64,000 nucleotides of DNA. Source: Nocardia blacklockiae. GTDB lineage: Bacteria; Actinomycetota; Actinomycetes; Mycobacteriales; Mycobacteriaceae. The stretch spans positions 372,001-436,000 of the forward strand of contig NZ_JADLRJ010000002.1 in assembly GCF_015477355.1 (NCBI RefSeq). Direction: 5' to 3'. The notes beneath the pieces are model-generated. The model searched no databases and had not been told where the DNA came from. It worked only from the letters and a program-made list of their open reading frames with translations. A program made the position numbers and the translations under genes. The first letter of the stretch is position 1; each line of letters begins with the position of its first letter. Shown one piece after another: positions 26,297 to 35,549 of the stretch.

Positions 26297-27294
26297 CCGC
26301 CGCTCGCGGAGTGCACCGGGCCCGCCTCCCACGTCAGCGGCGAGGCGCGCACCTCGGCGAGCGTGCGGTGGCGGCGCCGCCGGAACAGTAGCCGCAGCGT
26401 GCCCGCGTTGAGGTAACCCACCCGCGCGGCGACGGTGTCGACGGTCAGGGTGGTGTTGCGCAGCAGGTGCGTGGCCCGCTCCAGCCGGATCTCGTTCGCG
26501 AAATCCCTTGGGGACATGCCGATCTCGGCCCGCGTGGCGCGCTGCAGGCTGCGCACGGTGACGTCGAGCGCGCGGGCGGCGTCGGTGATCCGGAACTGCT
26601 CGGCAATGTGGTCGCGCACCCACCGCTCGTAGGCGGCCACCAGCGAGTTGCCGCGTGCGACGAATTCCGGGACGGCGACCTGGGTCCGCCGATCCCCCAC
26701 CACGAAGAACCGCGCGACCAGTTCGGCCAGGGTCGGACTCTGCCCGGCGATCAGCGCCAGCGCCAGGTCCAGATGCGACAGCGCGGCCCCGGCGGTGGTG
26801 ACGGCCCCGGAACGGCACAGGGTCCGCCCCTCCTCCAGCTCCACCCGCGGATACCTGCGCCGGAACGCCGGGCCCAGCCACCAGCTGGTGGTGGCCGGGA
26901 TGCCGTCGAGCACCCCGGATTCGGCCAGGAAGAACGTGCCGGTACAGGCCCCGGCCACCGGCGCACCGGCTTGGCGCGCCAGCGAGATATGTTCCAGCAC
27001 TGCGGTATTCGACGCGGCGGACACCAGTTCGACCACGCCCTCGGCGTCGTAGAGTTCCAACGCGGGCACCACGATCGTCCCGAGTTCGGCCGGCAGCTCG
27101 GCCAGCGGCGTGGTCGGCACCAGATTGCCGTGCCCGGATCGCACGCCGGGCCCGGGCGACGCGACCCGCACGTGCCACGGCTCGGGCGCCGAGTCCAGTT
27201 CACCCCGCAGCAGGTTCGCCGTGCGGAACGCCTCCACGACGGTGGCGAGCCCGAAGTCCGCGACCTGGTCCACGACGAAAATGGTGACGTCCAT
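26290..27294 (-). CDS. GlxA-type transcriptional regulator (DJ-1/PfpI domain + AraC helix-turn-helix)
   Basis: The 334-residue protein has an N-terminal class I glutamine-amidotransferase-like/DJ-1 domain. The nucleophile-elbow Cys lies in AGACTGTFFLAESGVLDG. The C-terminal AraC-type double helix-turn-helix (ITDAARALDVTVRSLQRATR; VDTVAARVGYLNAGTLRLLF) would bind DNA. Relatives sense small metabolites, but no ligand can be inferred. ATG 27294 (MDVTIFVVDQ) is preferred because the domain begins there; ATG 27336 would add 14 residues. It is divergent from the gene at 27369. Confidence 0.87.
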   Translation of the reverse strand: MDVTIFVVDQVADFGLATVVEAFRTANLLRGELDSAPEPWHVRVASPGPGVRSGHGNLVPTTPLAELPAELGTIVVPALELYDAEGVVELVSAASNTAVLEHISLARQAGAPVAGACTGTFFLAESGVLDGIPATTSWWLGPAFRRRYPRVELEEGRTLCRSGAVTTAGAALSHLDLALALIAGQSPTLAELVARFFVVGDRRTQVAVPEFVARGNSLVAAYERWVRDHIAEQFRITDAARALDVTVRSLQRATRAEIGMSPRDFANEIRLERATHLLRNTTLTVDTVAARVGYLNAGTLRLLFRRRRHRTLAEVRASPLTWEAGPVHSASGGQ

Positions 27295-27368
27295 GTCGCG
27301 AATAGTACTGAACGTGTCGGATACGACACTGACCATGGCGCATTCGGCACTCTATCGTTCGTGACAGC

Positions 27369-27887
27369 ATGAGGATCCACGCCAGCCGCTGCCACAGCTT
27401 CACCTACCGGATCACCACCCCCGGTCCCTGCGCCGTGGAACTGGAACAGTCGGCCGCGGTCCGGCCGTTCTTCGACTGCCTGGTTTTGCGGGTCGGCATC
27501 GACCGCGACGATTCCGCGGTCGCGGGCACCGCCGCCGCGGTGATCAAACACCTTGCCGCCGAATCGGATTCGGGCTTCATCGTGCTCGACGGCTACGCCC
27601 GCTGGGCGACGACGGACCGGTGCGCCGCCGGGCTCGACGTGCTGACCGGACTCGCCGACGCCCTCGACGTGCTCGCCGAACTCACCGAACGCCTCGAGGA
27701 ACGCGGCGAACTCGTCCACCAGATGCCGTTCGGCTGGAGCACCTGGCGCCGCGCGCACGTGGTCGACGGAGCATGGGCGCACCGCGTCGTCGACGTGGGC
27801 GCGCACACCCGGAATCCCGCTCTGCCGCCTACGAGTTGGAGTCTCACCCCGCGGACGCGGCGCCCGTGCGGGGTGATCTCCCGTTGA
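27369..27887 (+). CDS. Hypothetical protein
   Basis: The 172-residue frame has strong GC3 codon bias, so it looks genuinely coding. No domain was recognised. Residues about 85-118 are helical and leucine-rich (GLDVLTGLADALDVLAELTE), and Cys residues occur at positions 8, 20, 37 and 83. There is no signal peptide or membrane segment. The last 25 residues look less protein-like than an alternative frame, so a small frameshift near 27805-27830 is possible. It is divergent from the GlxA-type regulator and convergent with the DUF4254 gene (3-bp gap). Confidence 0.5.
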   Translation: MRIHASRCHSFTYRITTPGPCAVELEQSAAVRPFFDCLVLRVGIDRDDSAVAGTAAAVIKHLAAESDSGFIVLDGYARWATTDRCAAGLDVLTGLADALDVLAELTERLEERGELVHQMPFGWSTWRRAHVVDGAWAHRVVDVGAHTRNPALPPTSWSLTPRTRRPCGVISR

Positions 27888-27890
27888 CCG

Positions 27891-28424
27891 TTACCAGGCC
27901 GGCAGCCGGCGGCGGCCGGCCAGCACGTCGCGCACCAGGTCGTCGTAGCCGTCGGCCAGTTCGGCCAGATGGTGCCACGCGCCGTGCAGGACCTCGTCGT
28001 CGGCGTCGAGCGTCATGAGCGCCTGATGGGCCCGCACCGAGGACTCGGCGAGGCGGTCGATGACCGAGCCGATGGTCTCGGTGTGCAGGGTGGCCCCGAG
28101 CCGGTGCTGCGGCACGGTGCGCGCCACCCAGTCGTCGATCGCCATCACCAATTCACTACGGCGCCGCTGGATTTCGACGAACGCGGTGGGATCGAGATCG
28201 GGCTCGGAGCCGCCGCGGCCGACCAGCCGGCGCTCGTGTAGCACCGCCAGATCGCGGGCGAACCACAGTAAGGGTCCGCCGATGACACGGTGCCCTCGAC
28301 AAGCGCGCAGCATCAGGTCCGAACTCGGCAGTAAGCCGGTCGTCAAGGTCTGGACCGCCATCGATGTCTGCGGTGTGTCGGGCACTGCCATTACCACCGT
28401 CTGGGATGTCTCCGAACCAGCCAC
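27891..28424 (-). CDS. DUF4254 family protein
   Basis: This 177-residue all-helical protein has no known function. Features I associate with DUF4254 are FVEIQRRRSELVMAIDDWVA, LHTETIGSVIDRLAESSVRA and WHHLAELADGYDDLVRDVLA. ATG 28424 has a gaggcaac ribosome site. It is divergent from the GntR regulator (143-bp region), so coregulation is possible. Confidence 0.82.
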   Translation of the reverse strand: MAGSETSQTVVMAVPDTPQTSMAVQTLTTGLLPSSDLMLRACRGHRVIGGPLLWFARDLAVLHERRLVGRGGSEPDLDPTAFVEIQRRRSELVMAIDDWVARTVPQHRLGATLHTETIGSVIDRLAESSVRAHQALMTLDADDEVLHGAWHHLAELADGYDDLVRDVLAGRRRLPAW

Positions 28425-28567
28425 GTTGCCTCGCCGTCATCGCCGTTACAACACATCGTTCAGGACGTTCCTTACAATAAACCGCTGAAACCCTGTGTCA
28501 AGGGTCACACGCCGTCCTGGACCACGGAGTAGACTGCATTTTCTTGAAGAAGCAACCGAGGAGCGAG

Positions 28568-29407
28568 ATGGCGGACGGTCCGAGGTATCAGCGGATCGCA
28601 GACCTCCTCCGGGAGGAGATTCGCAACGGGAAATGGAAGCCGGGCGACCGACTACCCAGCCACAGCGAGCTGGCCGACCAGATGCAGGTCTCGATCACCA
28701 CCGCCCGCAACGCGATCCAGGTTCTGGTCACCGAAAACCTGCTCTACACAGCCACTTCCAGGGGCACCATCGTGCGCAGCCAGGAGGTGCTGGAATCGGT
28801 TGTCACGCACCACATTCGCCCCGACCGCCCCAAGTCCGCGCACGATATCTTCTCCGAGATCGCGCGCACGGCGGGCCGGGTCCCGTCCAAACAGTTCAGT
28901 GCGCGCATGGAGCCCGCCGGCCCCGACGTGGCGCACTGGCTGGGGGTGCCGCGGGACTCCTGGGTGGTGGCACGGACGGTGGTCCAGTACCTGGACAACG
29001 AGCCCTGGTCGTGGGAGGTCAGTTTTTATCCACGGGACTTGGCGGAGGCCACCGGCATCGACTTCCCGCACGACATTCCCGAGGGCACCACGCGGCGCCT
29101 CGCCGAGCGCGGCCAACCCGAGACCGCCCACCGCGACACCATCGTGGCCCGCCCCGCCACGGCCGAGGAGGCGGCGGTGCTGGGCGTCGGCACCGGCACC
29201 ATGCTGCTGGACCATCTGCGCATCGGCGCCAACTCCGCCCGCGTCACCCGGGTGACCAGGCAGCGCTCGATCGCCGCGCGCAACCGGCTCGCCTACGAAC
29301 TCGGCGACGCCGACGGCACGGAGGTCATCCGCAAGACCCTCGGCGCGCCGCATCCGCCGGGCAATTCGCACTCCTTCGGTAACTCGCTGGTACCCGGGTC
29401 GCCATGA
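28568..29407 (+). CDS. GntR/HutC-family transcriptional regulator
   Basis: The 279-residue protein has an N-terminal winged helix (residues about 5-70: YQRIADLLREEIRNGKWKPG; LPSHSELADQMQVSITTARN). A UTRA ligand-binding domain follows from about residue 85 (EPWSWEVSFYPRDLAEATGI; VARPATAEEAAVLGVGTGTM). ATG 28568 is preceded by gaggagcgag. HutC-type regulators respond to small metabolites; the ligand here is unknown. The imperfect dyad TGTG-N8-CACA at 28494-28509 upstream may be its own operator. It is followed by a GNAT gene after 58 bp. Confidence 0.9.
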   Translation: MADGPRYQRIADLLREEIRNGKWKPGDRLPSHSELADQMQVSITTARNAIQVLVTENLLYTATSRGTIVRSQEVLESVVTHHIRPDRPKSAHDIFSEIARTAGRVPSKQFSARMEPAGPDVAHWLGVPRDSWVVARTVVQYLDNEPWSWEVSFYPRDLAEATGIDFPHDIPEGTTRRLAERGQPETAHRDTIVARPATAEEAAVLGVGTGTMLLDHLRIGANSARVTRVTRQRSIAARNRLAYELGDADGTEVIRKTLGAPHPPGNSHSFGNSLVPGSP

Positions 29408-29465
29408 GCCGCGCCGCATCGGGAGCCCCGGACCAGCACGCCGGCCCACGGGCGGCGGGGATGCC

Positions 29466-30038
29466 ATGACGATCCGCATCCGCCAGGCGCAGCTGGCCGA
29501 CCTCGGCACCATCTGCCGACTACGGCTCCAACGCACGGCCTGGCTCGCGGAACGGGGCTCGAACCAGTGGACGCGACAGGGACGAGGGCTGTCCATCGAA
29601 CTGTTTGCCCGCGCGGTCGAGCACGCGCTGCGCGCGGGTGAGACCTGGATCGCCGAGGTCGACGGCGAACCGGCAGGCACCATCACCGTGAACGACCGGG
29701 CGGACGAGGGACTGTGGTCGCCGGGCGAACTCGCCGACGCGGTCGTGGTGCACTACATGATCGTGGACCTGCGCTTCACCGGGCTGAGCGTGGGCGGCGC
29801 GCTGCTCGCGCACGCCGCGGCGGTGGCCCGCGCGCGGCACCGCACCTGGGTGCGGCTGGACGCGTGGACCACCAACGCCGGGCTGCACGCCTACTACGGC
29901 CGCGCGGGCTTCCGGCTCGTGCGCCTGGCCGGACCGGAGGCCACGGGACCCTCGGGCGCGCTGTTCGAACGGCGCGCCGACAGCTGGCTGCCCGCGCCGG
30001 TCCTCACCGCCGCCGGGCCCGAAATGCGCGCTCTGTGA
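29466..30038 (+). CDS. GNAT-family N-acetyltransferase
   Basis: This acetyl-CoA-dependent transferase has 190 residues. It shows the N-terminal IRIRQAQLADLGTICRLRLQ, the acetyl-CoA loop region LRFTGLSVGGALLAHAAAVA (a variant R/Q-x-x-G-x-G/A), and WVRLDAWTTNAGLHAYYGRA plus GFRLVRL near the C-terminus. The substrate is not predictable. It is codirectional with and close to the GntR gene, so probably regulated by it, and convergent with eccC (7-bp gap). Confidence 0.87.
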   Translation: MTIRIRQAQLADLGTICRLRLQRTAWLAERGSNQWTRQGRGLSIELFARAVEHALRAGETWIAEVDGEPAGTITVNDRADEGLWSPGELADAVVVHYMIVDLRFTGLSVGGALLAHAAAVARARHRTWVRLDAWTTNAGLHAYYGRAGFRLVRLAGPEATGPSGALFERRADSWLPAPVLTAAGPEMRAL

Positions 30039-30045
30039 ACGGTTC

Positions 30046-33000
30046 TCACAGCGGCGGCAGGTCGGCGATGTGGATCATCTCCTGACCGCGGCTGCGCGAC
30101 ACCAGCGTGCCGCGGCCGGGCGGCAGCTTGGTCGGGCGCACGTCGCCGATCAGCTTGCCCTCGTCGCGCGGGCCGCTCATGATCAGCGTGTCCACCGACA
30201 GGTTCTTCATGCCGCCGAGGATCGGGTCGTAGAGGGCGCGCGAGACGCCGCCGATGCGGCGGGTCACGATCATGTGCATGCCGACGTCGCGCGCCTGCGG
30301 CAGGAATTCCATCAGCGGCGCCAGCGGATTGGTCGAACCGGCCGCCACCATGTCGTAGTCGTCGACCATGATGAACAGCTCCGGCCCGCTCCACCAACTC
30401 CGCTCGCGCAGCTGCTGCGGGGTGATGTCGGCGGGCGGGATGCGCTTGGACAGGTAGTCGGCGACCTCCTTGAGCATCCCGGCGCAGGTCTGCGAGGAGG
30501 TCGAGTACCCGGCCAGGTGCTCGCCCTCGATCACGCCCAGCATGGTCCGGCGGTAGTCGATCAGGACGATCCTGGCCTCCTCCGGGGTGGAGTGCTCCAC
30601 GATGCCCATGGCGATGTTGCGCAGCAGGGTGGTCTTGCCGCACTCCACGTCGGCGAACGCCATGAAGTGCGGATCGGCCGCGAAATCCAGTACCAGCGGC
30701 TGCAATTCGGATTCGCCGAGGCCGATGGCCACCTTGGTGTAGCCGAGTTCGATGCCGTCGGCGCGCGCGGCTTCCAATACCTCGTCGCGGCTGATCTTCA
30801 ACGGCAGCATCCGCACCTCGGGGGCGCGGCGCTCCGGGTACAGCTGCTCGAGACCCTGCCGCGACAGCGCCACGCCGTCGGCCAGGCTGCTCGGGTCGGT
30901 CTCGGAGTCCAAGCGCGGCAACGCGATCAGCATGTGCAGTTCCTGCGGCGTGAGGCCGCGGCCGGGGCGGCCCACCGGCACCTGGTGGGCAGTGCGGCGG
31001 CCCATCTCCGAATCGGACGGATCACCCAGGCGCAGTTCGAGTTTCGTGCCGACCTGATCCTTCACCACCGGCCGGATCTCGGCCCAGCGGGACGCGCCGA
31101 TCATCAGGTGCACGCCGTACGAAAGCCCTTGCGTGGCAATGGCGTTGATCTGCGGCTCGAGGGTGTCGAACTCTTCGCGGATCGCGGCCCAGCCGTCGAC
31201 GACCAGGAACACGTCGCCGAAGCGGTCGGCGGCCAGCGGGTCGCCCGGGGCGGGCGGCGCGGAGAACTTGCGCCGCCGGAACTCCGCCATCGACTCGATG
31301 CCGAGTTCGGCGAAACGTTCCTCGCGCTGCCGCATCAGCGTGGTCAGCTCCGCGATGGTGCGGCGCACCCGGTCGACGTCGAGCCGACCGGCGACCGAAC
31401 CGACGTGCGGGATCCCGACCAGGCCGGCCATGCTGCCGCCGCCGAAGTCCAGGCAGTAGAACTGCACCTGCTCCGGGGTGTGCGTGGCCGCCGCGGACAT
31501 GATGATGGTGCGCAGCGTCGTGGACTTGCCCGACTGCGGTCCGCCGACGACGGCCACATTGCCTTGCGCCCCGGCGAGATTGATGGTGAGTACGTCGCGG
31601 CGTTGCTCGTAGGGCTTGTCGATCACGCCGATCGGCATCCACAGCTGACCGTGCCGGTTCACCGGCGAGCGCCAGTCCGGGTCCGGCAGCAGCATGTCCA
31701 CGCTCGGCGACTCGTCCAGCGGCGGCAGCCACACCTCGTGCGCGGGACGGCCGTGGCCGGTCAGGCGCTGCACGACCACGTCGAGCAGGGTGTCGGGGAT
31801 GCCTTCCTCCGGCATCGGCGACGCGGCCGAGGGCGGAGGCGGCAACTCCAGCAACGGATTCGACGGTGGCGGCGGCAGCCCCAGCGGATCGTCCGCGACC
31901 GCTGCCCCGTCCTGTTCGGGCAGCTCGACCGGCGACGCGGTGAACAGCGCCGGCCGCCGGCGCGAGCGCGGGCTGCCGTCCTCGGTGACGGTGCCGGTGC
32001 GCGGCGCCACGTACGGCCCGGACACGTAACAGGCGTTGAACCGCAACGGATCCGAGGCGTCGCTCTTCAGATAGCCGGAGCCCGGCACGCTCGGCAGGTG
32101 GTAGGCGTCGGTGATGCCGAGCACCGCGCGCGACTCGTTGGCCGAGAACGTGCGCAGGCCGATCCGGTAGGACAGGTGCGACTCCAGGCCGCGCAGCTTG
32201 TTCTCCTCCAGCCGCTGCGAGGCCAGCAGCAGGTGCACGTGCAGCGAGCGGCCCAGGCGGCCGATCATCACGAACAGTTCCGCGAAATCCGGCTTCTGGG
32301 AAAGCAATTCGGAGAACTCGTCGACCACGATGAACAGCGCCGGCAGCGGATCCAGCGGCACGCCCGCGGCCCGCGCCTTCTCGTAGTCGGTGACATTGGC
32401 GTAGTTGCCCGCCGAGCGCAGCAGCTCCTGGCGGCGGTTCATCTCACCGGCCAGCGCGTCCTTCATGCGGTCGACGAGTGCCAGCTCCTCCTCCAGATTG
32501 GTGATCACCGCGGAGACGTGCGGCAGCGTGTCCAGGCCGAGGAAGGTCGCGCCGCCCTTGAAGTCGACCAGCACCAGGTTCAGCGCGTCGGGCGAGTGCG
32601 AGGTGACCAGCGAAAGTACCAGGGTGCGAAGGAATTCCGACTTGCCCGAGCCGGTCGCGCCGATGCACAGGCCGTGCGGGCCCATGCCGTTCTCGGCCGA
32701 CTCCTTGATGTCGATCTCCACCGGGGTGCCGTCCGGGGTGATGCCGATCGGCACGCGCAGCCGCTCCCGGGCGGTGCGCGGGCGCCACACCTTCGCCGGA
32801 TCGATCTGTGCCGCATCGGGAATCTTCAGCAGCGCCATCAGTCCGGGGTCGGTCGCGGTGCCGTCGCCGAGGCTCACGATCTGGGCGGCCGTCGCCAGCC
32901 GGAAACGGGCCAGCGCGCGGCCGAACGCCTCGGCCTCGGCGATGCTCACCGTGTCGGCGGTGGCGAACTTCTCCACGCCCGCAGCGCTTTTCGCGGACAC

Positions 33001-34107
33001 CTCCCCACCCGACGCGACGAGTTGCAGACCGCGCCGGGCGGCCAGGCCGGTCTCGGGGGCGGTCAGGTCGAGCACCGTCACCGAGTCCAGGCCGGACTCG
33101 CTGACCAGCCGCTCGCTGCCGTTGACGTACCCGTCGTCGATGATCACCACCAGGTGCAGCCGCCCCTGGGTCGGCTGCGGGTTGCGCATGAACCGGCCAC
33201 GTTCGAGCAGTTCGGCCGACAGCGCGGTCTCCAGCTCGCCCAGCGAGGTGTACATCATGCGGGCCGACCCCATGCCGTCGCGCTGCGTCGGATGTTGCAG
33301 GTGCGGAAGCCATTTCGCCCACGCCCAGGTGGGCGCGTCGGGGTCGGCGCAGACGATGGCGACGGCCAGGTGATCGGGGCCGTGGAAGGTGACCAGCTCC
33401 ATCAGCATGGCGCGCGCCAGCATCCGGGCGTCCGCGCCGGGGCCGCCGATGTTGATCGCGGGAAATGCCCGCAGCGACACCGCGGTCGGCAGCTGGTGCA
33501 CCACGGAGTGGGTGCGGACGAAGCGGCGCAGCGCCACCGTCGACACCGGTTCGAGGTCCTCGAGCGGGCCGGTCTCGGGCCGGGCCAGTTTGGTCGCGAG
33601 CCGGTGGCTGCCGATACCCACCCGGACATGCCCGAAATCGGGGTCGTTGGGCCGGCGTTCCCACATCCGGCGGCTGCCGATCAGCGACGGCAGGTCGGCC
33701 GGTTCGGGGTGGCTCCAGATCAGCGTGTCCAGCTGGCGGCTGCCGGTGCGGCGCACCTCGCGTCGGATCTGGTCGAGGTAGCGGAAGTAGTCCTTGCGTT
33801 CCTCGTTGAGTTCCACCGCGCGCTTGCCGCCCCCGCCGCGGAAGCCCGCCATCATGCCGACCATCGACATCAGCATCATCATCGGGAACATCAGCATCAT
33901 GGGATTGGCCAGCAGATTGCGGCCCATCATCGCCATCATCGCGATCATGCCGACGACCGCGACCACCATGACGATCGGCATCAGCTTCATCATCAGCGGC
34001 GCCGGCAGGTTGCGCGGGATCTCCGGCGGCGAGGTCAGCGCGACCTCGCCACCCGGAGCGCGCGGCGGCGCGATGCGGGGGCGGCGGACGAATCCTTCGG
34101 TGACCAT
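30046..34107 (-). CDS. eccC: EccC, three-ATPase-domain motor of the ESX-1-like system
   Basis: This fused EccCa/EccCb protein has 1353 residues. Two membrane helices lie at about residues 40-92, a Met-rich region. Three FtsK/SpoIIIE domains have Walker A at about residue 481 (GATGSGKSEF), 853 (GGPQSGKSTT) and 1151 (DVECGKTTLL). Domain 1 has VLVDFKGG and domain 2 YCLDFGGG. It provides energy and substrate recognition for secretion. It is the last gene of an eccD-mycP-eccC operon with gaps of 13 and 7 bp. Several stretches of domain 1 are nearly identical in DNA to eccC4. Confidence 0.96.
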   Translation of the reverse strand: MVTEGFVRRPRIAPPRAPGGEVALTSPPEIPRNLPAPLMMKLMPIVMVVAVVGMIAMMAMMGRNLLANPMMLMFPMMMLMSMVGMMAGFRGGGGKRAVELNEERKDYFRYLDQIRREVRRTGSRQLDTLIWSHPEPADLPSLIGSRRMWERRPNDPDFGHVRVGIGSHRLATKLARPETGPLEDLEPVSTVALRRFVRTHSVVHQLPTAVSLRAFPAINIGGPGADARMLARAMLMELVTFHGPDHLAVAIVCADPDAPTWAWAKWLPHLQHPTQRDGMGSARMMYTSLGELETALSAELLERGRFMRNPQPTQGRLHLVVIIDDGYVNGSERLVSESGLDSVTVLDLTAPETGLAARRGLQLVASGGEVSAKSAAGVEKFATADTVSIAEAEAFGRALARFRLATAAQIVSLGDGTATDPGLMALLKIPDAAQIDPAKVWRPRTARERLRVPIGITPDGTPVEIDIKESAENGMGPHGLCIGATGSGKSEFLRTLVLSLVTSHSPDALNLVLVDFKGGATFLGLDTLPHVSAVITNLEEELALVDRMKDALAGEMNRRQELLRSAGNYANVTDYEKARAAGVPLDPLPALFIVVDEFSELLSQKPDFAELFVMIGRLGRSLHVHLLLASQRLEENKLRGLESHLSYRIGLRTFSANESRAVLGITDAYHLPSVPGSGYLKSDASDPLRFNACYVSGPYVAPRTGTVTEDGSPRSRRRPALFTASPVELPEQDGAAVADDPLGLPPPPSNPLLELPPPPSAASPMPEEGIPDTLLDVVVQRLTGHGRPAHEVWLPPLDESPSVDMLLPDPDWRSPVNRHGQLWMPIGVIDKPYEQRRDVLTINLAGAQGNVAVVGGPQSGKSTTLRTIIMSAAATHTPEQVQFYCLDFGGGSMAGLVGIPHVGSVAGRLDVDRVRRTIAELTTLMRQREERFAELGIESMAEFRRRKFSAPPAPGDPLAADRFGDVFLVVDGWAAIREEFDTLEPQINAIATQGLSYGVHLMIGASRWAEIRPVVKDQVGTKLELRLGDPSDSEMGRRTAHQVPVGRPGRGLTPQELHMLIALPRLDSETDPSSLADGVALSRQGLEQLYPERRAPEVRMLPLKISRDEVLEAARADGIELGYTKVAIGLGESELQPLVLDFAADPHFMAFADVECGKTTLLRNIAMGIVEHSTPEEARIVLIDYRRTMLGVIEGEHLAGYSTSSQTCAGMLKEVADYLSKRIPPADITPQQLRERSWWSGPELFIMVDDYDMVAAGSTNPLAPLMEFLPQARDVGMHMIVTRRIGGVSRALYDPILGGMKNLSVDTLIMSGPRDEGKLIGDVRPTKLPPGRGTLVSRSRGQEMIHIADLPPL

Positions 34108-34114
34108 GATGCTT

Positions 34115-35536
34115 CTACGGCTCCAAATCCGGATCGAGCTCGGCGCGGGAACGCCGGAACGGAATCGCCGCGGCCAGACCGATTCCCAGCCCGCCCAGGC
34201 AGACCAGCGAACCGACGATCGCGATCCGGCGCGGGCGCGGGTCGGGGACCGCGGGCGGCACCGGCGGCGCGATCGCCCGCGGCACGTCGGCGCCCGCGCT
34301 CACCGGCTGGTCGGGTAGCGGATCGGTGAGGGCGGCGAGCGGGTCGATCAGGCCGTGCCCCACGCGGTCGTCGCGGCCCGCGCCGGGTGCGTGCGCGGTG
34401 CGGGTGATGCGTTCGATCACCTGGGCGGCGCTCATATTCGGGTACTTGGCCCGGACCAGGGCGGCCAGGCCCGAGACATAGGGCGCGGCGAAGCTGGTGC
34501 CCTCCACCGGCCGCACGCCCTCGGCGGTCTGCACGCCGTCGACGAGGCCGGTGCCGCCGGGCTTGCTGTCCAGCGACACGATCTGGCGGCCGATCGCGGC
34601 GACGCCCATCCACGGGCCGTGCAGCGACAGCTGCGACGGCCCGCCCTCGGGATCCACCGAGGCCACCGACAGCACGTACGGCGAGAACCACGCCGGGGTG
34701 GCGACGGTGGTGACCGCGTTCCAGCCGGAGCCCTCGTTCTGGTTCTCGCACGGGCCGCCCTGCTGGACGTTGCCCGCGGCCGCGACCACCACGACATTGC
34801 GGTCGTAGGCGTACTTGACCGCCGCGCCCAGCGGCGCGTCGGCGCCCTGGGACCCGGCGGGCGTGCAGGCCACCTCCGAGATGTTGATGACGGTGGCGCC
34901 GAGGTCCACCGCGCGCACGACGGCGGCGGCGAGGGTCAGCACGCTGCCGTAGCCGGAACTGGCGATCTTGTCCGGCCGGTCGCCGCCGCGACTGTCCTTG
35001 CCCTCGTAGGCCAGGCTGAGCTGGCGGATGGTGAGCAGTTCGGCGTCGGGGGCGACACCGGCGAAGCCGTCGGACGGATTCGGTTGCCCTGCAATGATTC
35101 CGGCGACCAGCGTGCCGTGGCCGTCGCAGTCGGCGGTGCCGTCGCTGTCGGAGACGAAATCGCCGCCGGGTTGCAGGGCGGGCAGCCGCGGGTGCCGGTT
35201 CACCCCGGTATCGATGACCGCGACCTTCTGGCCCGCGCCGCGGCTGAACTGCCAGGCCGCCGGCAGATCCAGCACCTGCTGTGCGACGGGCGGTTCGGTG
35301 GGCGGTCCGCCGACCAGCGTCGGCTCCGCGCAGACGGACTTCTGTTCGGTCGGTTCCAGCGGGGCGGGACGGTGACTGAGATCCAGCGCGGGACCGAGCG
35401 CCCCCATATCGATCGCGGGCGGCGCGACCGCCGCAGCCTCCGGTAGTCCCGCCGCGGGTAGTCCCGCGGCGGCGCCGGCCAGTGCCAGCGCACCGGCCAT
35501 CCGCATCGCGTTCCGGCGAAAGGTGCTGCCACTCAT
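34115..35536 (-). CDS. mycP: MycP, mycosin protease of the ESX-1-like system
   Basis: The 473-residue membrane-anchored subtilase has a signal peptide within residues 1-36. The triad is Asp109 (AVIDTGVNRHP), His140 (DCDGHGTLVAGI) and Ser348 (VEGTSFAAPYVSG). The C-terminal transmembrane helix is near residues 440-460 (IAIVGSLVCLGGLGIGLAAA), followed by a basic then acidic tail. It stabilises the ESX membrane complex and may process substrates. It sits between eccD and eccC. Confidence 0.95.
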   Translation of the reverse strand: MSGSTFRRNAMRMAGALALAGAAAGLPAAGLPEAAAVAPPAIDMGALGPALDLSHRPAPLEPTEQKSVCAEPTLVGGPPTEPPVAQQVLDLPAAWQFSRGAGQKVAVIDTGVNRHPRLPALQPGGDFVSDSDGTADCDGHGTLVAGIIAGQPNPSDGFAGVAPDAELLTIRQLSLAYEGKDSRGGDRPDKIASSGYGSVLTLAAAVVRAVDLGATVINISEVACTPAGSQGADAPLGAAVKYAYDRNVVVVAAAGNVQQGGPCENQNEGSGWNAVTTVATPAWFSPYVLSVASVDPEGGPSQLSLHGPWMGVAAIGRQIVSLDSKPGGTGLVDGVQTAEGVRPVEGTSFAAPYVSGLAALVRAKYPNMSAAQVIERITRTAHAPGAGRDDRVGHGLIDPLAALTDPLPDQPVSAGADVPRAIAPPVPPAVPDPRPRRIAIVGSLVCLGGLGIGLAAAIPFRRSRAELDPDLEP

Positions 35537-35549
35537 AGGCTTCCGGCCA

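Noticed and set aside
30070-34329. Plus-strand open frame (about 1419 codons) opposite eccC
   Set aside because: The minus strand encodes a complete EccC with three Walker A motifs. The plus frame has compositional bias only and runs into mycP.
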